From: Polynucleobacter sp. MWH-UH23A
Lineage (GTDB): Bacteria; Pseudomonadota; Gammaproteobacteria; Burkholderiales; Burkholderiaceae
Assembly (NCBI RefSeq): GCF_040409805.1
Contig: NZ_CP099572.1
Location: 1,178,001-1,242,000, forward strand
Length of the DNA: 64,000 nt
Direction: 5' to 3'
Both the position numbers and the translations under genes were made by a program. Positions within the stretch are counted from its first letter, which is position 1. Every line of letters starts with the position of its first letter. The notes beneath the pieces were generated by a model, which was not told where the DNA came from, did not search any database, and saw only the letters and a list, made by a program, of their open reading frames with translations. Below are positions 17,265 through 25,492 of the stretch, one piece after another.

Positions 17265-18597
17265 TGCTGACCTCCCCGTTTGGACTAACTTTCCATGACT
17301 GAATCGCGTTATTGTGATAAATCGATCTAGTGCCACGAACATCCCTTAGCATTTTGATTGTTGGCTGAACATATCCAGTATCGTCAATCGCGCGCGACTG
17401 CAAAATTGCTGGCGCACCATCCCAAACCCAATCAATATTGAAGCGTGTCAATGCTTTGCTTAAAACAGGAGTTTCAAGTCGCGCAGTCTTCCAGTGATTG
17501 CCACCATCAAAGGAAACATCAACGCGTTTGATTTTTCCTCTTCCTGACCACGCTAAGCCACTGACGTTATAAAAACCCTTATCCAGTAACTGCTGTCCGC
17601 CAGAAGGCGTCGTAATTACAGATTTACATTCTTGAATCGAGGTGTACTGACGCGCCAATCCATCTGGCATCAAATCGTTATAGTGCACCGCCTCATCCTT
17701 GGTCGCATAGGGCATGTTACCTACCTCTAGGCGTCGTAACCACTTCACCCAACTAACGCCCTGCACTCCAGGAATCACTAGTCTTAATGGAAAACCATTT
17801 TCAGGGCGCAACATTTCTCCGTTCATACCCCAAGCAACGATCGCTTCATTCAATACATCTGGCAAGTTGATGGTTCGCGTCATGCCAGAACCATCACCAC
17901 CTTCAGCTAATAAATATTTGCCTTTCTTTAAATCTGCACCACACTCTTCTAGCAAGACAGACAAAGGTACTCCAGTGAACTCACAACATGACAACATGCC
18001 ATGGGTGTACTGAACTGTAGGGACAGCAACATTCCCCCACTCCAAGCCCGTATTAGCGCCGCACTCAATAAAGTGAATCCGTGATACCGAGGGTAATCGC
18101 ATCAAGTCATTCATGGTGAATACTCGATTATGTTTAACCAAGCCATTAATCATTAAACGATGCTTCTCAGGATCAATGTTGTACCAGCCCTGATGATGGC
18201 GCTCAAAATGCAAACCATTGGGCGTAATAATGCCGAACAAGCCTTGCAATGGAGTAAAAGCTACTGAAGCGGCAGATACCCTAGTTAGGCCAGGTGATTC
18301 GCGACGAATTAAATTGGCTTCGTAGATAGATGGCATTCCATACGGCATAGTCGCCACATTCTTGCCCAAGGTGGTTTGCCATTCTTGCTTTTCTAAAATG
18401 ACTGGATCGCCATCTGACGCGAACACATCAGCGGAGCCAGTGCCAACCGTACTACCAAGCGCAGCCATAAAACCTTTACGCAAGAAACCTCGGCGTGCGT
18501 CATCCATCCCATTCTGATTCAAGTCAGCAATCAACTCTTGAGAAATAAAGTTCTCAGGGGCCTGCTTAATTTGTCCTTTGCGTTTTTGATCAGCCAT
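17248..18597 (-). CDS. soxC: Sulfur dehydrogenase molybdenum subunit SoxC
   Basis: SoxC is the sulfite oxidase-fold, molybdenum-cofactor subunit of SoxCD. Length is 449 residues. The N-terminal region carries a twin-arginine pattern (DARRGFLRKGFMAALGS) near residue 33, consistent with folded export by Tat. The molybdenum ligand Cys lies in IHFIECGANTGLEWGN near residue 177. Further blocks are WGMNGEMLRPENGFPLRLV near residue 252 and the C-terminal dimerisation domain. The presence of soxCD indicates complete oxidation of thiosulfate to sulfate rather than sulfur-globule storage, as known for the pathway. Confidence 0.96.
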   Translation of the reverse strand: MADQKRKGQIKQAPENFISQELIADLNQNGMDDARRGFLRKGFMAALGSTVGTGSADVFASDGDPVILEKQEWQTTLGKNVATMPYGMPSIYEANLIRRESPGLTRVSAASVAFTPLQGLFGIITPNGLHFERHHQGWYNIDPEKHRLMINGLVKHNRVFTMNDLMRLPSVSRIHFIECGANTGLEWGNVAVPTVQYTHGMLSCCEFTGVPLSVLLEECGADLKKGKYLLAEGGDGSGMTRTINLPDVLNEAIVAWGMNGEMLRPENGFPLRLVIPGVQGVSWVKWLRRLEVGNMPYATKDEAVHYNDLMPDGLARQYTSIQECKSVITTPSGGQQLLDKGFYNVSGLAWSGRGKIKRVDVSFDGGNHWKTARLETPVLSKALTRFNIDWVWDGAPAILQSRAIDDTGYVQPTIKMLRDVRGTRSIYHNNAIQSWKVSPNGEVSNVQVG

Positions 18598-18659
18598 TAA
18601 ATGAATACCTTCAAAAAAATATAAATGAGTCCTGATTTCAACCTTGATGTTGCTGTAAC

Positions 18660-19520
18660 TTAAACCGCGTTAACAGGAATCTTTAAATAAGAAACTCCAT
18701 TAGCCTCTTTCGGAGGAAATTCTCCTGCGCGTATATTGACCTGAATTGCTGGCAATATCAGCACTGGCATTTCTAAAGTTGCATCACGTTTCGTGCGCAT
18801 CTCAATAAACTGCTCTTCTGAAATTCCGTCATGCATATGAATGTTGGACTTCTTCTCTGCAGCGACCGTAGTCTCAAACTGTATGGGTCGATTATTTGGA
18901 GGATAGTCGTGACACATAAATAATCGCGTTTCTGGCGGATTACTTAAAATCTTTTTCATCGATTGATATAGGACGCTCGCATTACCACCCGGGAAGTCAC
19001 AACGCGCCGTCCCAACGTCAGGCATAAACATCGTATCGCCAACAAAAATCGCATCCCCAATCTGGTAAGCCATACAAGCAGGCGTATGTCCGGGGACAAA
19101 AATAGCCTTTAGGCTCAGACCGCCAAAATCAATCTTCTCTCCATCCTTGAGTAGCCGATCGAATTGGGAACCATCGGTTGGGAATGTGCTCTCTAAATTA
19201 AAGATGTCCTTAAAGACATCTTGAACTACAGAGATATGATCACCGATAGCAAGCTGTCCACCAAGCTTCGATTTCAAATAAGGAGCTGCAGTGACATGAT
19301 CAGCGTGCGCATGAGTTTCTAAGATCCACTCAACCTTTAATGCATTCTCTTTTACAAACCGGATAACTTCATCAGCCATCTTGGTATTAGTACGACCTGA
19401 CTTAGGATCGTATCCAAGAACACTATCAATGATGATGCATGGGGCGTTAGGCTTCTCATAAACAACATAAGTCACCGTCCAGGTATCGACATCAAAAAAG
19501 CCTTTTACAACCGGATTCAT
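18660..19520 (-). CDS. Persulfide dioxygenase-like MBL hydrolase
   Basis: A 286-residue metallo-beta-lactamase-fold protein of the ETHE1/Blh-type persulfide dioxygenase group, lacking a signal peptide and therefore cytoplasmic. It would oxidise glutathione persulfide to sulfite. Metal motifs are THAHADHVTAAPYLKSKLGG near residue 65, FVPGHTPACMAY near residue 139 and the segment FVGDTMFMPDVGTARCDFPG near residue 160; LFMCHDYPP near residue 200 provides the last His. The gene diverges from sqr, and heads the sox transcript 62 bases upstream of soxC with no terminator seen. The pairing with sqr supports the assignment. Confidence 0.88.
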   Translation of the reverse strand: MNPVVKGFFDVDTWTVTYVVYEKPNAPCIIIDSVLGYDPKSGRTNTKMADEVIRFVKENALKVEWILETHAHADHVTAAPYLKSKLGGQLAIGDHISVVQDVFKDIFNLESTFPTDGSQFDRLLKDGEKIDFGGLSLKAIFVPGHTPACMAYQIGDAIFVGDTMFMPDVGTARCDFPGGNASVLYQSMKKILSNPPETRLFMCHDYPPNNRPIQFETTVAAEKKSNIHMHDGISEEQFIEMRTKRDATLEMPVLILPAIQVNIRAGEFPPKEANGVSYLKIPVNAV

Positions 19521-19605
19521 CTTTCACTCAACTAGGTAATTTTTCTAGGTGAAATTATTTAATAAAGCTGGTAAAAATACACTAATAACTAACCCTTATA
19601 TATAT

Positions 19606-19620
19606 ATTACTATTAGTAAT
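19606..19620. promoter_or_regulatory. 15-bp perfect palindrome between the dioxygenase gene and sqr
   Basis: ATTACTATTAGTAAT is a perfect palindrome (seven-base arms around a central T) in the 145-base divergent region. It lies 45 bases upstream of the sqr ATG, in an AT-rich stretch (TTATATATATATTACT). Its position fits an operator shared by the divergent sulfide genes. ArsR-type persulfide sensors such as SqrR/BigR commonly bind such sites, but no regulator gene of that kind is in the window, so the binding protein is unknown. Confidence 0.5.
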
Positions 19621-19665
19621 AAAGACTGTTTAGCTATATAACCATTGAACTTGAAAGCGAATTAG

Positions 19666-20907
19666 ATGAACACAATACAGCGCAATACTGAATATGACGT
19701 CTTAATTGCAGGTGGCGGTGCTGCTGGCATCGGATTGGCAGCAAGCCTCAAAAATAGGGATAAATCACTCAAAATTGGAATTATCGAGCCTTCTGAGGAT
19801 CACTACTACCAACCATCTTGGACCCTTGTTGGTGGTGGGGCCTTCGACGTCAAAAGCAGCAAGCGCAAAACTAAAGACATCATTCCAGCAGGCGTTACTT
19901 GGATCAAAGACAAAATAACGGGCTTTAATCCTGATGCAAATGAAGTACGAGTTGCTCACGGGAATCCAATTCACTACCAATATCTGGCAATTGCCACAGG
20001 GCTCAAAATGAAGTGGGAGGCAATCCCTGGATTGGTAGACACCATTGGAAAGAATGGTGTTACATCTAATTATAGTTATGACTACTCCCCTTACACCTGG
20101 GAGCTAGTCAAACAAATGAAATCTGGAAAGGCGATCTTCACACAACCGCCAATGCCAATTAAATGTCCAGGTGCCCCACAAAAGGCAATGTACCTCTCTT
20201 GTTATGAATGGGAAAAACAAGGCAGACTTAAAAATATTGATGTTGAACTAAACAATGCTGGCGCAGCTTTGTTTGGTGTGGCAGATTTTGTGCCACCGTT
20301 AATGGAATACGTTAAAAAATATGATGCCACTTTGAACTTTAACTGCAATCTCATCTCGGTTGATGGTCCGAATAAGAAAGCGATCTTTGCCGTTAAAGAT
20401 GCCGATGGCAATACTTCCCAAATAGAAAAATCTTTTGACATGCTGCACGTTGTACCACCACAAGGGCCCCAAGATTGTTTGATAGGTAGTCCTGTTGCTA
20501 ATGCAGATGGTTGGGTAGAGGTAGATGAGTTCACTCTGCAGCACACCCGTTATCCAAATATATTTAGCTTGGGTGATTGCTGCTCCTCACCGAATTCAAA
20601 AACGGCTGCCGCTGCCAGAAAACAAGTGGTTGTCGTTGCCGAGAATTTATTGGCACATAAACATCATCAACCAATGCCTCTCAAGTATGACGGGTACGGT
20701 TCTTGTCCATTAACCGTTGAAAGAGGAAAAATTGTTCTTGCAGAATTTGGATACGGCGGAAAGTTATTGCCAACCTTCCCATGGTTAATTAATCCACTTA
20801 AGGCTACCAAGCTAGCTTGGATATTGAAGAAGGATGTGCTGCCCTGGCTTTATTGGAATGCAATGCTCAAAGGAAGGGAGTGGCTCGCACGACCATTTGA
20901 AAATTAA
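19666..20907 (+). CDS. sqr: Sulfide:quinone oxidoreductase (type II, SQOR-like)
   Basis: Membrane-associated flavoprotein that oxidises sulfide and reduces quinone, passing sulfane sulfur to an acceptor such as glutathione. Length is 413 residues. The FAD-binding motif is LIAGGGAAGIGLAASL near residue 13. The two expected redox cysteines are Cys167 in KCPGAPQKAMYLS and Cys347 in YGSCPLTVERGK; these contexts match the mitochondrial-type enzyme. The C-terminal segment KDVLPWLYWNAMLKG resembles the membrane-binding end of SQOR. TauE follows after three bases, so they are likely cotranscribed. Confidence 0.95.
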   Translation: MNTIQRNTEYDVLIAGGGAAGIGLAASLKNRDKSLKIGIIEPSEDHYYQPSWTLVGGGAFDVKSSKRKTKDIIPAGVTWIKDKITGFNPDANEVRVAHGNPIHYQYLAIATGLKMKWEAIPGLVDTIGKNGVTSNYSYDYSPYTWELVKQMKSGKAIFTQPPMPIKCPGAPQKAMYLSCYEWEKQGRLKNIDVELNNAGAALFGVADFVPPLMEYVKKYDATLNFNCNLISVDGPNKKAIFAVKDADGNTSQIEKSFDMLHVVPPQGPQDCLIGSPVANADGWVEVDEFTLQHTRYPNIFSLGDCCSSPNSKTAAAARKQVVVVAENLLAHKHHQPMPLKYDGYGSCPLTVERGKIVLAEFGYGGKLLPTFPWLINPLKATKLAWILKKDVLPWLYWNAMLKGREWLARPFEN

Positions 20908-20910
20908 AGC

Positions 20911-21720
20911 ATGGAACACATTCTTCTAGCTCCGGCCCTGGGGATGTTTATTGGCGTCCTCATGGGGCTGACTGGCGCAGGTGGAGGCATACTTTCAGTA
21001 CCGCTTCTGGTTTTTGCTTTTCACATGCCAATTGCTGATGCGGGTCCTATTGCATTAACTGCAATTGCTTTGTCAGCTGGCGTAGGTGCATTGATTGGAC
21101 TCTATTCCAAAGTGTTGCGCTATAAGGCGGCTATGTTCATGGCTGGCTTTGGTCTTTTACTTTCACCTCTGGGTCTATGGGTCGCTCAGAGAGCGCCAAA
21201 CACACCAATGCTACTGATCTTTAGCGCTGTGCTCATTTATGTATCGAGCAAAATGTTCATTCAGGCTACACAAACCATTGCAGGCAAACCTCCTGTGCTA
21301 ACTAAGCCTCCTCCATGCCAATTGGATCTGTCCATTGGCAAATTAATTTGGACGGTGCCATGCGCCAGATCATTGATGCTCGCAGGAGCATGTGCTGGAT
21401 TTTTATCTGGGCTACTTGGGGTTGGTGGTGGCTTTATCATCGTCCCCTCGCTGAAGAAATTTACCGACCTCCCAATGAAGGCTATTGTCGCCACCTCTTT
21501 AGGCGTGTTGGCAATAGTCTCCGCTGGTGGCGCAGCGATATCTCTTGTTTCAGGAACGCTTGATTTATCGATTGCCATACCTTTTAGCGGCGGCTCTCTT
21601 ATTGGGCTATTGATTGGAAAAATTCTCGAAAGAAAAATGAGTGGCCCTCGAGTCCAGCAAATTTTTTCCATATTTACCTTTCTGGTAGCTATCAGCCTAA
21701 TTTATAAGTGCGCTACTTAA
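20911..21720 (+). CDS. TauE/SafE family sulfite exporter
   Basis: A 269-residue polytopic membrane protein with the two repeated halves of the TauE/SafE (PF01925) family. The repeat motifs are LMGLTGAGGGILSVPLLVF near residue 18 and FLSGLLGVGGGFIIVPSLKK near residue 163. Family members export sulfite, sulfoacetate or related organosulfur anions. Encoded three bases after sqr, it may export the sulfite formed by SQR and the persulfide dioxygenase; this is inferred from context. An intrinsic terminator follows at 21752-21773. Confidence 0.9.
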   Translation: MEHILLAPALGMFIGVLMGLTGAGGGILSVPLLVFAFHMPIADAGPIALTAIALSAGVGALIGLYSKVLRYKAAMFMAGFGLLLSPLGLWVAQRAPNTPMLLIFSAVLIYVSSKMFIQATQTIAGKPPVLTKPPPCQLDLSIGKLIWTVPCARSLMLAGACAGFLSGLLGVGGGFIIVPSLKKFTDLPMKAIVATSLGVLAIVSAGGAAISLVSGTLDLSIAIPFSGGSLIGLLIGKILERKMSGPRVQQIFSIFTFLVAISLIYKCAT

Positions 21721-21751
21721 TGTAGAGAGAATCTATTGAGAAAAGGCTAAA

Positions 21752-21773
21752 GGCCGCAGAAGCGGTCTTTTTT
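21752..21773 (+). terminator. Intrinsic terminator after sqr-tauE
   Basis: GGCCGC-AGAA-GCGGTC forms a six-pair stem (one G-T pair) with a four-base loop, followed by six T residues (21768-21773). It ends the sqr-tauE transcript. Only about 26 bases separate it from the next start codon, so modBC depends on read-through or a promoter overlapping the terminator. Confidence 0.8.
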
Positions 21774-21799
21774 ATAGCCAATGGCAATACAATTCAAGG

Positions 21800-22462
21800 G
21801 TGATTGATATTGATGCCCTTCTTCTCTCCCTAAAGTTAGCCTTATGGACTTTGGTCCTAATTCTGCCTTTTGGAGTTTGGGTAGCGCACTACCTTCAGAG
21901 GATGCGCAAAGGACGATCTTGGATTGAGGCAGCCCTTGCCCTCCCTTTGGTTCTACCCCCTACCGTTCTTGGCTACTATCTTCTTGTTGGCTTGGGCGGA
22001 AAAAGTTTTTTTGGCATCCCTCTGGTATTTTCATTTACAGGAATCTTAATTGCATCGCTCATCGTCAATCTGCCATTTGCTATTCAACCAATTCAGCGCG
22101 CTTTTGAATCTATTCACCCAGAAATTCGTGAGGCAGCTGAAGTTAGTGGCCTATCTCAATGGCAAATCTTTCGGTTGATTGAACTACCCCTCGCATGGCG
22201 TGGCATCACCAGCGCTGCAGTCTTAACATTTGCACATACGCTTGGTGAATTTGGTGTCATCCTAATGGTTGGCGGAGCGATTCCAGGTGAAACAAAAACC
22301 GTGTCGATTGCGATCTACGACAAAGTACAAAGCTTTGATACCTCGGGTGCTGGAGTGCTTTCGCTAATATTACTAGGCACTTCATTAGTGGCTATCGCTC
22401 TTTCTTATGGCGTTTTTGGTCGCCAATCAAATCAATCTCGTAATTCAGAGTGGAGAGCCTGA
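21800..22462 (+). CDS. modB: Molybdate ABC transporter permease ModB
   Basis: A 220-residue inner-membrane permease of the binding-protein-dependent class. The segment LPLVLPPTVLGYYLLVGLGG near residue 48 and the EAA-loop EAAEVSGLSQWQIFRLIELP near residue 112 match ModB, as does HTLGEFGVILMVGGAIPGET near residue 149. The GTG start has only AAGG immediately in front, so the exact start is uncertain; no in-frame ATG exists nearby. modC follows with overlapping stop and start. No modA (binding protein) gene lies in the window. Sulfate-type permeases are related, but the overall match favours molybdate. Confidence 0.9.
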   Translation: MIDIDALLLSLKLALWTLVLILPFGVWVAHYLQRMRKGRSWIEAALALPLVLPPTVLGYYLLVGLGGKSFFGIPLVFSFTGILIASLIVNLPFAIQPIQRAFESIHPEIREAAEVSGLSQWQIFRLIELPLAWRGITSAAVLTFAHTLGEFGVILMVGGAIPGETKTVSIAIYDKVQSFDTSGAGVLSLILLGTSLVAIALSYGVFGRQSNQSRNSEWRA

Positions 22463-23568
22463 TGTTAAGAGTAAAGCTCACTCAAGCTTCACCCACACCC
22501 CTACAACTCAATATTGAATGCACACCTGGTGAGCTGCATGCCCTAGTGGGTCCATCAGGTAGTGGTAAAACAACGGCACTACGCACTATTGCTGGATTAA
22601 GTAATGCACAAACAGGAAAAATTGAATGCGATGGCAACACCTGGTTTGAAGCTACTGATATTGGAGGCATCACCACAGCACTGAGCCCTGCTCAACGCTC
22701 ATGTGGGTTCTTGTTTCAGCAATATGCACTGTTCCCACACCTTTGCGCACTCGATAATGTTTGCATTCCCCTATATAACTCTGTGCCATTATTGGAAGAG
22801 CGCAAAGCATTGGCTCAACAGTGGTTAGATCGCATGGGTATTGGCGAGCTTGCAAAACGTATGCCAAATCAATTGTCTGGCGGACAACAACAACGTGTTG
22901 CGCTAGCAAGAGCTCTTGCTAGATCACCAAAGATCTTATTGCTAGATGAACCCTTCTCCGCGATTGATGCTCCAACACGCCAGAGTCTATATAAAACACT
23001 TGCACAACTACGCAAGGATTTAAATATTCCTATATTGCTGGTGACGCACGATTTGAGGGAGGCTGATCTCTTGGCCGACCGAATTACGGTAATTGACCAA
23101 GGTGTTGGTCTGCAAACAGCGCCACCCAAAATTTTGTTTGAGCGCCCACGAAACTCTCGTGTTGCGGAGCTAGTTGGCATCAACAATAAATTCGAAGGCA
23201 TCTTTACCGCAGGGGAACTGAGTTGGAATGGCTGCCAGCGGGTATTTAATGTTGTTGATAAGGGAAAAATACCGCCCAATACGCCTGTCGCCTGGGTTAT
23301 TCCCGCTGATGGCTTAAGCTTAGATGTGACTCAGAGCCCCACCTCTATTGAGGTGATGGTTGAACAAGTTAGCGCAATTGGACAGATAGCCGTTATTCAA
23401 TTGAGGACGATCGAAGGAGGCCATGCAGTTATCTGGGAAGCTTCTGCTGCCGAAGTTAAACGACTAAGCCTAGAAGCCAACAAAACATGCCATCTAGAAA
23501 TTGATGGGGGCAAAATTCATATCATGCCACTGCGCCCCATTAATGATCCAAGGCGCTTTAGTAATTAA
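22462..23568 (+). CDS. modC: Molybdate ABC transporter ATP-binding protein ModC
   Basis: ATPase that powers molybdate uptake with ModB. About 368 residues, with Walker A GPSGSGKTT near residue 33, signature LSGGQQQRVALARAL near residue 138 and Walker B ILLLDEPFSAID near residue 160. The C-terminal third (from about residue 240) fits the accessory TOBE-type domain of ModC. The ATG at 22462 overlaps the modB stop (TGATG) and has GGAG six bases upstream; a GTG at 22450 is a weaker alternative. The stop shares TTAA with the convergent methyltransferase gene. Confidence 0.9.
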   Translation: MLRVKLTQASPTPLQLNIECTPGELHALVGPSGSGKTTALRTIAGLSNAQTGKIECDGNTWFEATDIGGITTALSPAQRSCGFLFQQYALFPHLCALDNVCIPLYNSVPLLEERKALAQQWLDRMGIGELAKRMPNQLSGGQQQRVALARALARSPKILLLDEPFSAIDAPTRQSLYKTLAQLRKDLNIPILLVTHDLREADLLADRITVIDQGVGLQTAPPKILFERPRNSRVAELVGINNKFEGIFTAGELSWNGCQRVFNVVDKGKIPPNTPVAWVIPADGLSLDVTQSPTSIEVMVEQVSAIGQIAVIQLRTIEGGHAVIWEASAAEVKRLSLEANKTCHLEIDGGKIHIMPLRPINDPRRFSN

Positions 23569-24191
23569 TGCCTAGGTTTCTGGGCCACCAAGCCTAGCAA
23601 TGCAGACATGCCTTCATGTCTAGCACCCTCAGACAAAAACTTTTCATAAGAACGTAGCTCAAGTATAGAGAAATCTTTAGCTAGCTCTCGAATCAACTCT
23701 TCGGTGTAAAGATGCTCAATAAGAGATGGGCCACCAGTCTTATATTCCAACTGCTTTGGTGTATAGCCTTGAAGAATAAAGACTCCACCAGGCTTTAAGG
23801 TCTCATAGGTTTTTTGGAAAATTCGCTCACGCATTGCGGGATCAGCAAATTGGATAAAAATTCCTATCACCGCATCGTAAGCATTCTTGGGCCATGAATA
23901 ACTATCTGTATCTGAGAATGCATATTCCACATCAACCTTATTCTCTTGGGCAAACCGTTTTGCCTTTTTGAGCGCAATATCAGAAGCATCAAAGCCGACA
24001 ACCTGCATTCCCTGCTTGGCCAGCCAAACACCATTGCGCCCTTCGCCATCCGCAATACATAAGACTCTGTCACCAGGCTTTAGATGCTGCTTGGATTTCT
24101 CAACTAGATATTCGTTGGGTTCTTTGCCAAAGATGAACTCTTCATTATCAAAGCGCTCATTCCAGAACTGTGTAGCATCACAAAACCCCAT
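23565..24191 (-). CDS. Class I SAM-dependent methyltransferase
   Basis: A cytoplasmic methyltransferase of about 208 residues. The opening FWNERFDNEEFIFGKEPNEY is typical of a broad tellurite-resistance/thiopurine-like methyltransferase group. Motif I is VLCIADGEGRNGVWLAKQG near residue 43, where the GEGRNG loop binds S-adenosylmethionine, followed by the acidic VGFDASDIAL. Substrate is unknown. The ATG at 24191 is preferred because homology begins there; a GTG at 24242 would extend the frame into metZ. It lies 22 bases downstream of metZ. Confidence 0.85.
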   Translation of the reverse strand: MGFCDATQFWNERFDNEEFIFGKEPNEYLVEKSKQHLKPGDRVLCIADGEGRNGVWLAKQGMQVVGFDASDIALKKAKRFAQENKVDVEYAFSDTDSYSWPKNAYDAVIGIFIQFADPAMRERIFQKTYETLKPGGVFILQGYTPKQLEYKTGGPSLIEHLYTEELIRELAKDFSILELRSYEKFLSEGARHEGMSALLGLVAQKPRH

Positions 24192-24213
24192 AGGTTTATC
24201 TTGATGTACTTGT

Positions 24214-25422
24214 TTATTTTTTGAGTCCACCAACAAGATCACTCTTGAGATCGTTGATATTTTCTAAACCGACAGCAATGCGCACCAAACCATCAGAAAT
24301 TCCAGCTACTTTACGTGCCTCTGGACTTACGCGGCAGTGTGTAGTTGTCGCAGGATGTGTAATGGTTGTGCGTGTATCGCCTAAGTTTGCAGTAATAGAG
24401 CAAAGCTTGGTTTGATTGATCAACTTAAAGGCAGCTTTTTTACCCCCCTTGAGCACAAAGGAAACGATTGCTCCACCCTCTTTTTGTTGGCGCTTTGCCA
24501 AAGCATGCTGAGGGTGTGATTTCAGGCCAGGATGGTAAACGCGTTCAACGCCAGACTGCTTCTCAAGCCATTGAGCTAAAGCAAGGGCGTTCTGGCTTTG
24601 TTGCCTCATACGAAGCTCAAGTGTTTCCAAACCCTTTAAAAATACCCAGGCGTTAAATGCCGACAAGGTTGGTCCAGCGGTGCGAACGTATGGAAAAACT
24701 TTACCCATCACAAAATCCTTGCTGCCCACAATTGCACCGCCTACAACTCTACCCTGACCATCCAAATACTTAGTGGCGGAGTGGATCACAACATCAGCTC
24801 CTAGCGCTAATGGTTTTTGTAATGCAGGCGTGCAAAAACAGTTATCAACAGCAAATAAAGCGTTTGCTTTCTTAGCAATCTTAGAGATGGCTTTGATATC
24901 CGCAATTTCAGTCAAAGGATTTGAAGGCGTCTCTAGATAAAATAGCTTTGTATTAGGCTGAACAGCGCCCTGCCATGCCTTGGTATCTGTTAAATCCACA
25001 TAGGTTGTAGTGATGCCAAAGCGACCCAAGATATTAGTGAACAATTGAATCGTTGCACCAAATACAGAGCGTGAACAAATGACATGGTCGCCAGCCTGAA
25101 GATGAGCCATTGCCATAGTCAGAATTGCAGACATTCCAGATGCAGTAGCAATACAAGCCTCACCACCCTCTAAGGCAGCTAGGCGATCTTGAAACATACT
25201 GACAGTAGGATTGGTGAAGCGCGAGTAAATAAAGCCCTGGTCAGCATGAGCAAATCCATCGGCAGCTAACTCAGCACTATCAAAACAGAAGCTAGATGTC
25301 AGAAACATCGCTTCGGAGTGCTCTTGATAATCGGGGGTGCGACGAGTGCCAGCGCGGACGGCAATCGTCTCAAGCGCCAACTTAGAAAAATCAGGTTTTT
25401 TGCGGGTGGTTTTACTCTTCAT
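24214..25422 (-). CDS. metZ: O-succinylhomoserine sulfhydrylase
   Basis: PLP enzyme of the Cys/Met-metabolism family that makes homocysteine directly from O-succinylhomoserine and sulfide. Length is 402 residues. The PLP lysine is in HSATKYLDGQGRVVGG near residue 217, and SGMSAILTMAMAHLQAGDHV near residue 96 forms part of the cofactor site. The family also contains cystathionine gamma-synthases and O-acetylhomoserine enzymes. metZ is favoured because it follows purF in this lineage. It is the assimilatory sulfide user beside the sulfur island. The upstream 70 bases show no recognisable SAM riboswitch. Confidence 0.9.
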   Translation of the reverse strand: MKSKTTRKKPDFSKLALETIAVRAGTRRTPDYQEHSEAMFLTSSFCFDSAELAADGFAHADQGFIYSRFTNPTVSMFQDRLAALEGGEACIATASGMSAILTMAMAHLQAGDHVICSRSVFGATIQLFTNILGRFGITTTYVDLTDTKAWQGAVQPNTKLFYLETPSNPLTEIADIKAISKIAKKANALFAVDNCFCTPALQKPLALGADVVIHSATKYLDGQGRVVGGAIVGSKDFVMGKVFPYVRTAGPTLSAFNAWVFLKGLETLELRMRQQSQNALALAQWLEKQSGVERVYHPGLKSHPQHALAKRQQKEGGAIVSFVLKGGKKAAFKLINQTKLCSITANLGDTRTTITHPATTTHCRVSPEARKVAGISDGLVRIAVGLENINDLKSDLVGGLKK

Positions 25423-25492
25423 ACCGCTATTTTGACACCGAATGATAGATTTGCCTCAGAGAAGGCGTAATCAGAGATGATCGTGTGGCTTT

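Noticed and set aside
17265..17342. N-terminal extension of soxD
   Set aside because: It would put 26 residues before a proper signal peptide, while a strong GGAGG site marks the inner ATG.
25423..25492. Possible SAM riboswitch upstream of metZ
   Set aside because: The 70-base spacer lacks the conserved pseudoknot or kink-turn elements of known SAM riboswitches; only a four-pair stem is visible.
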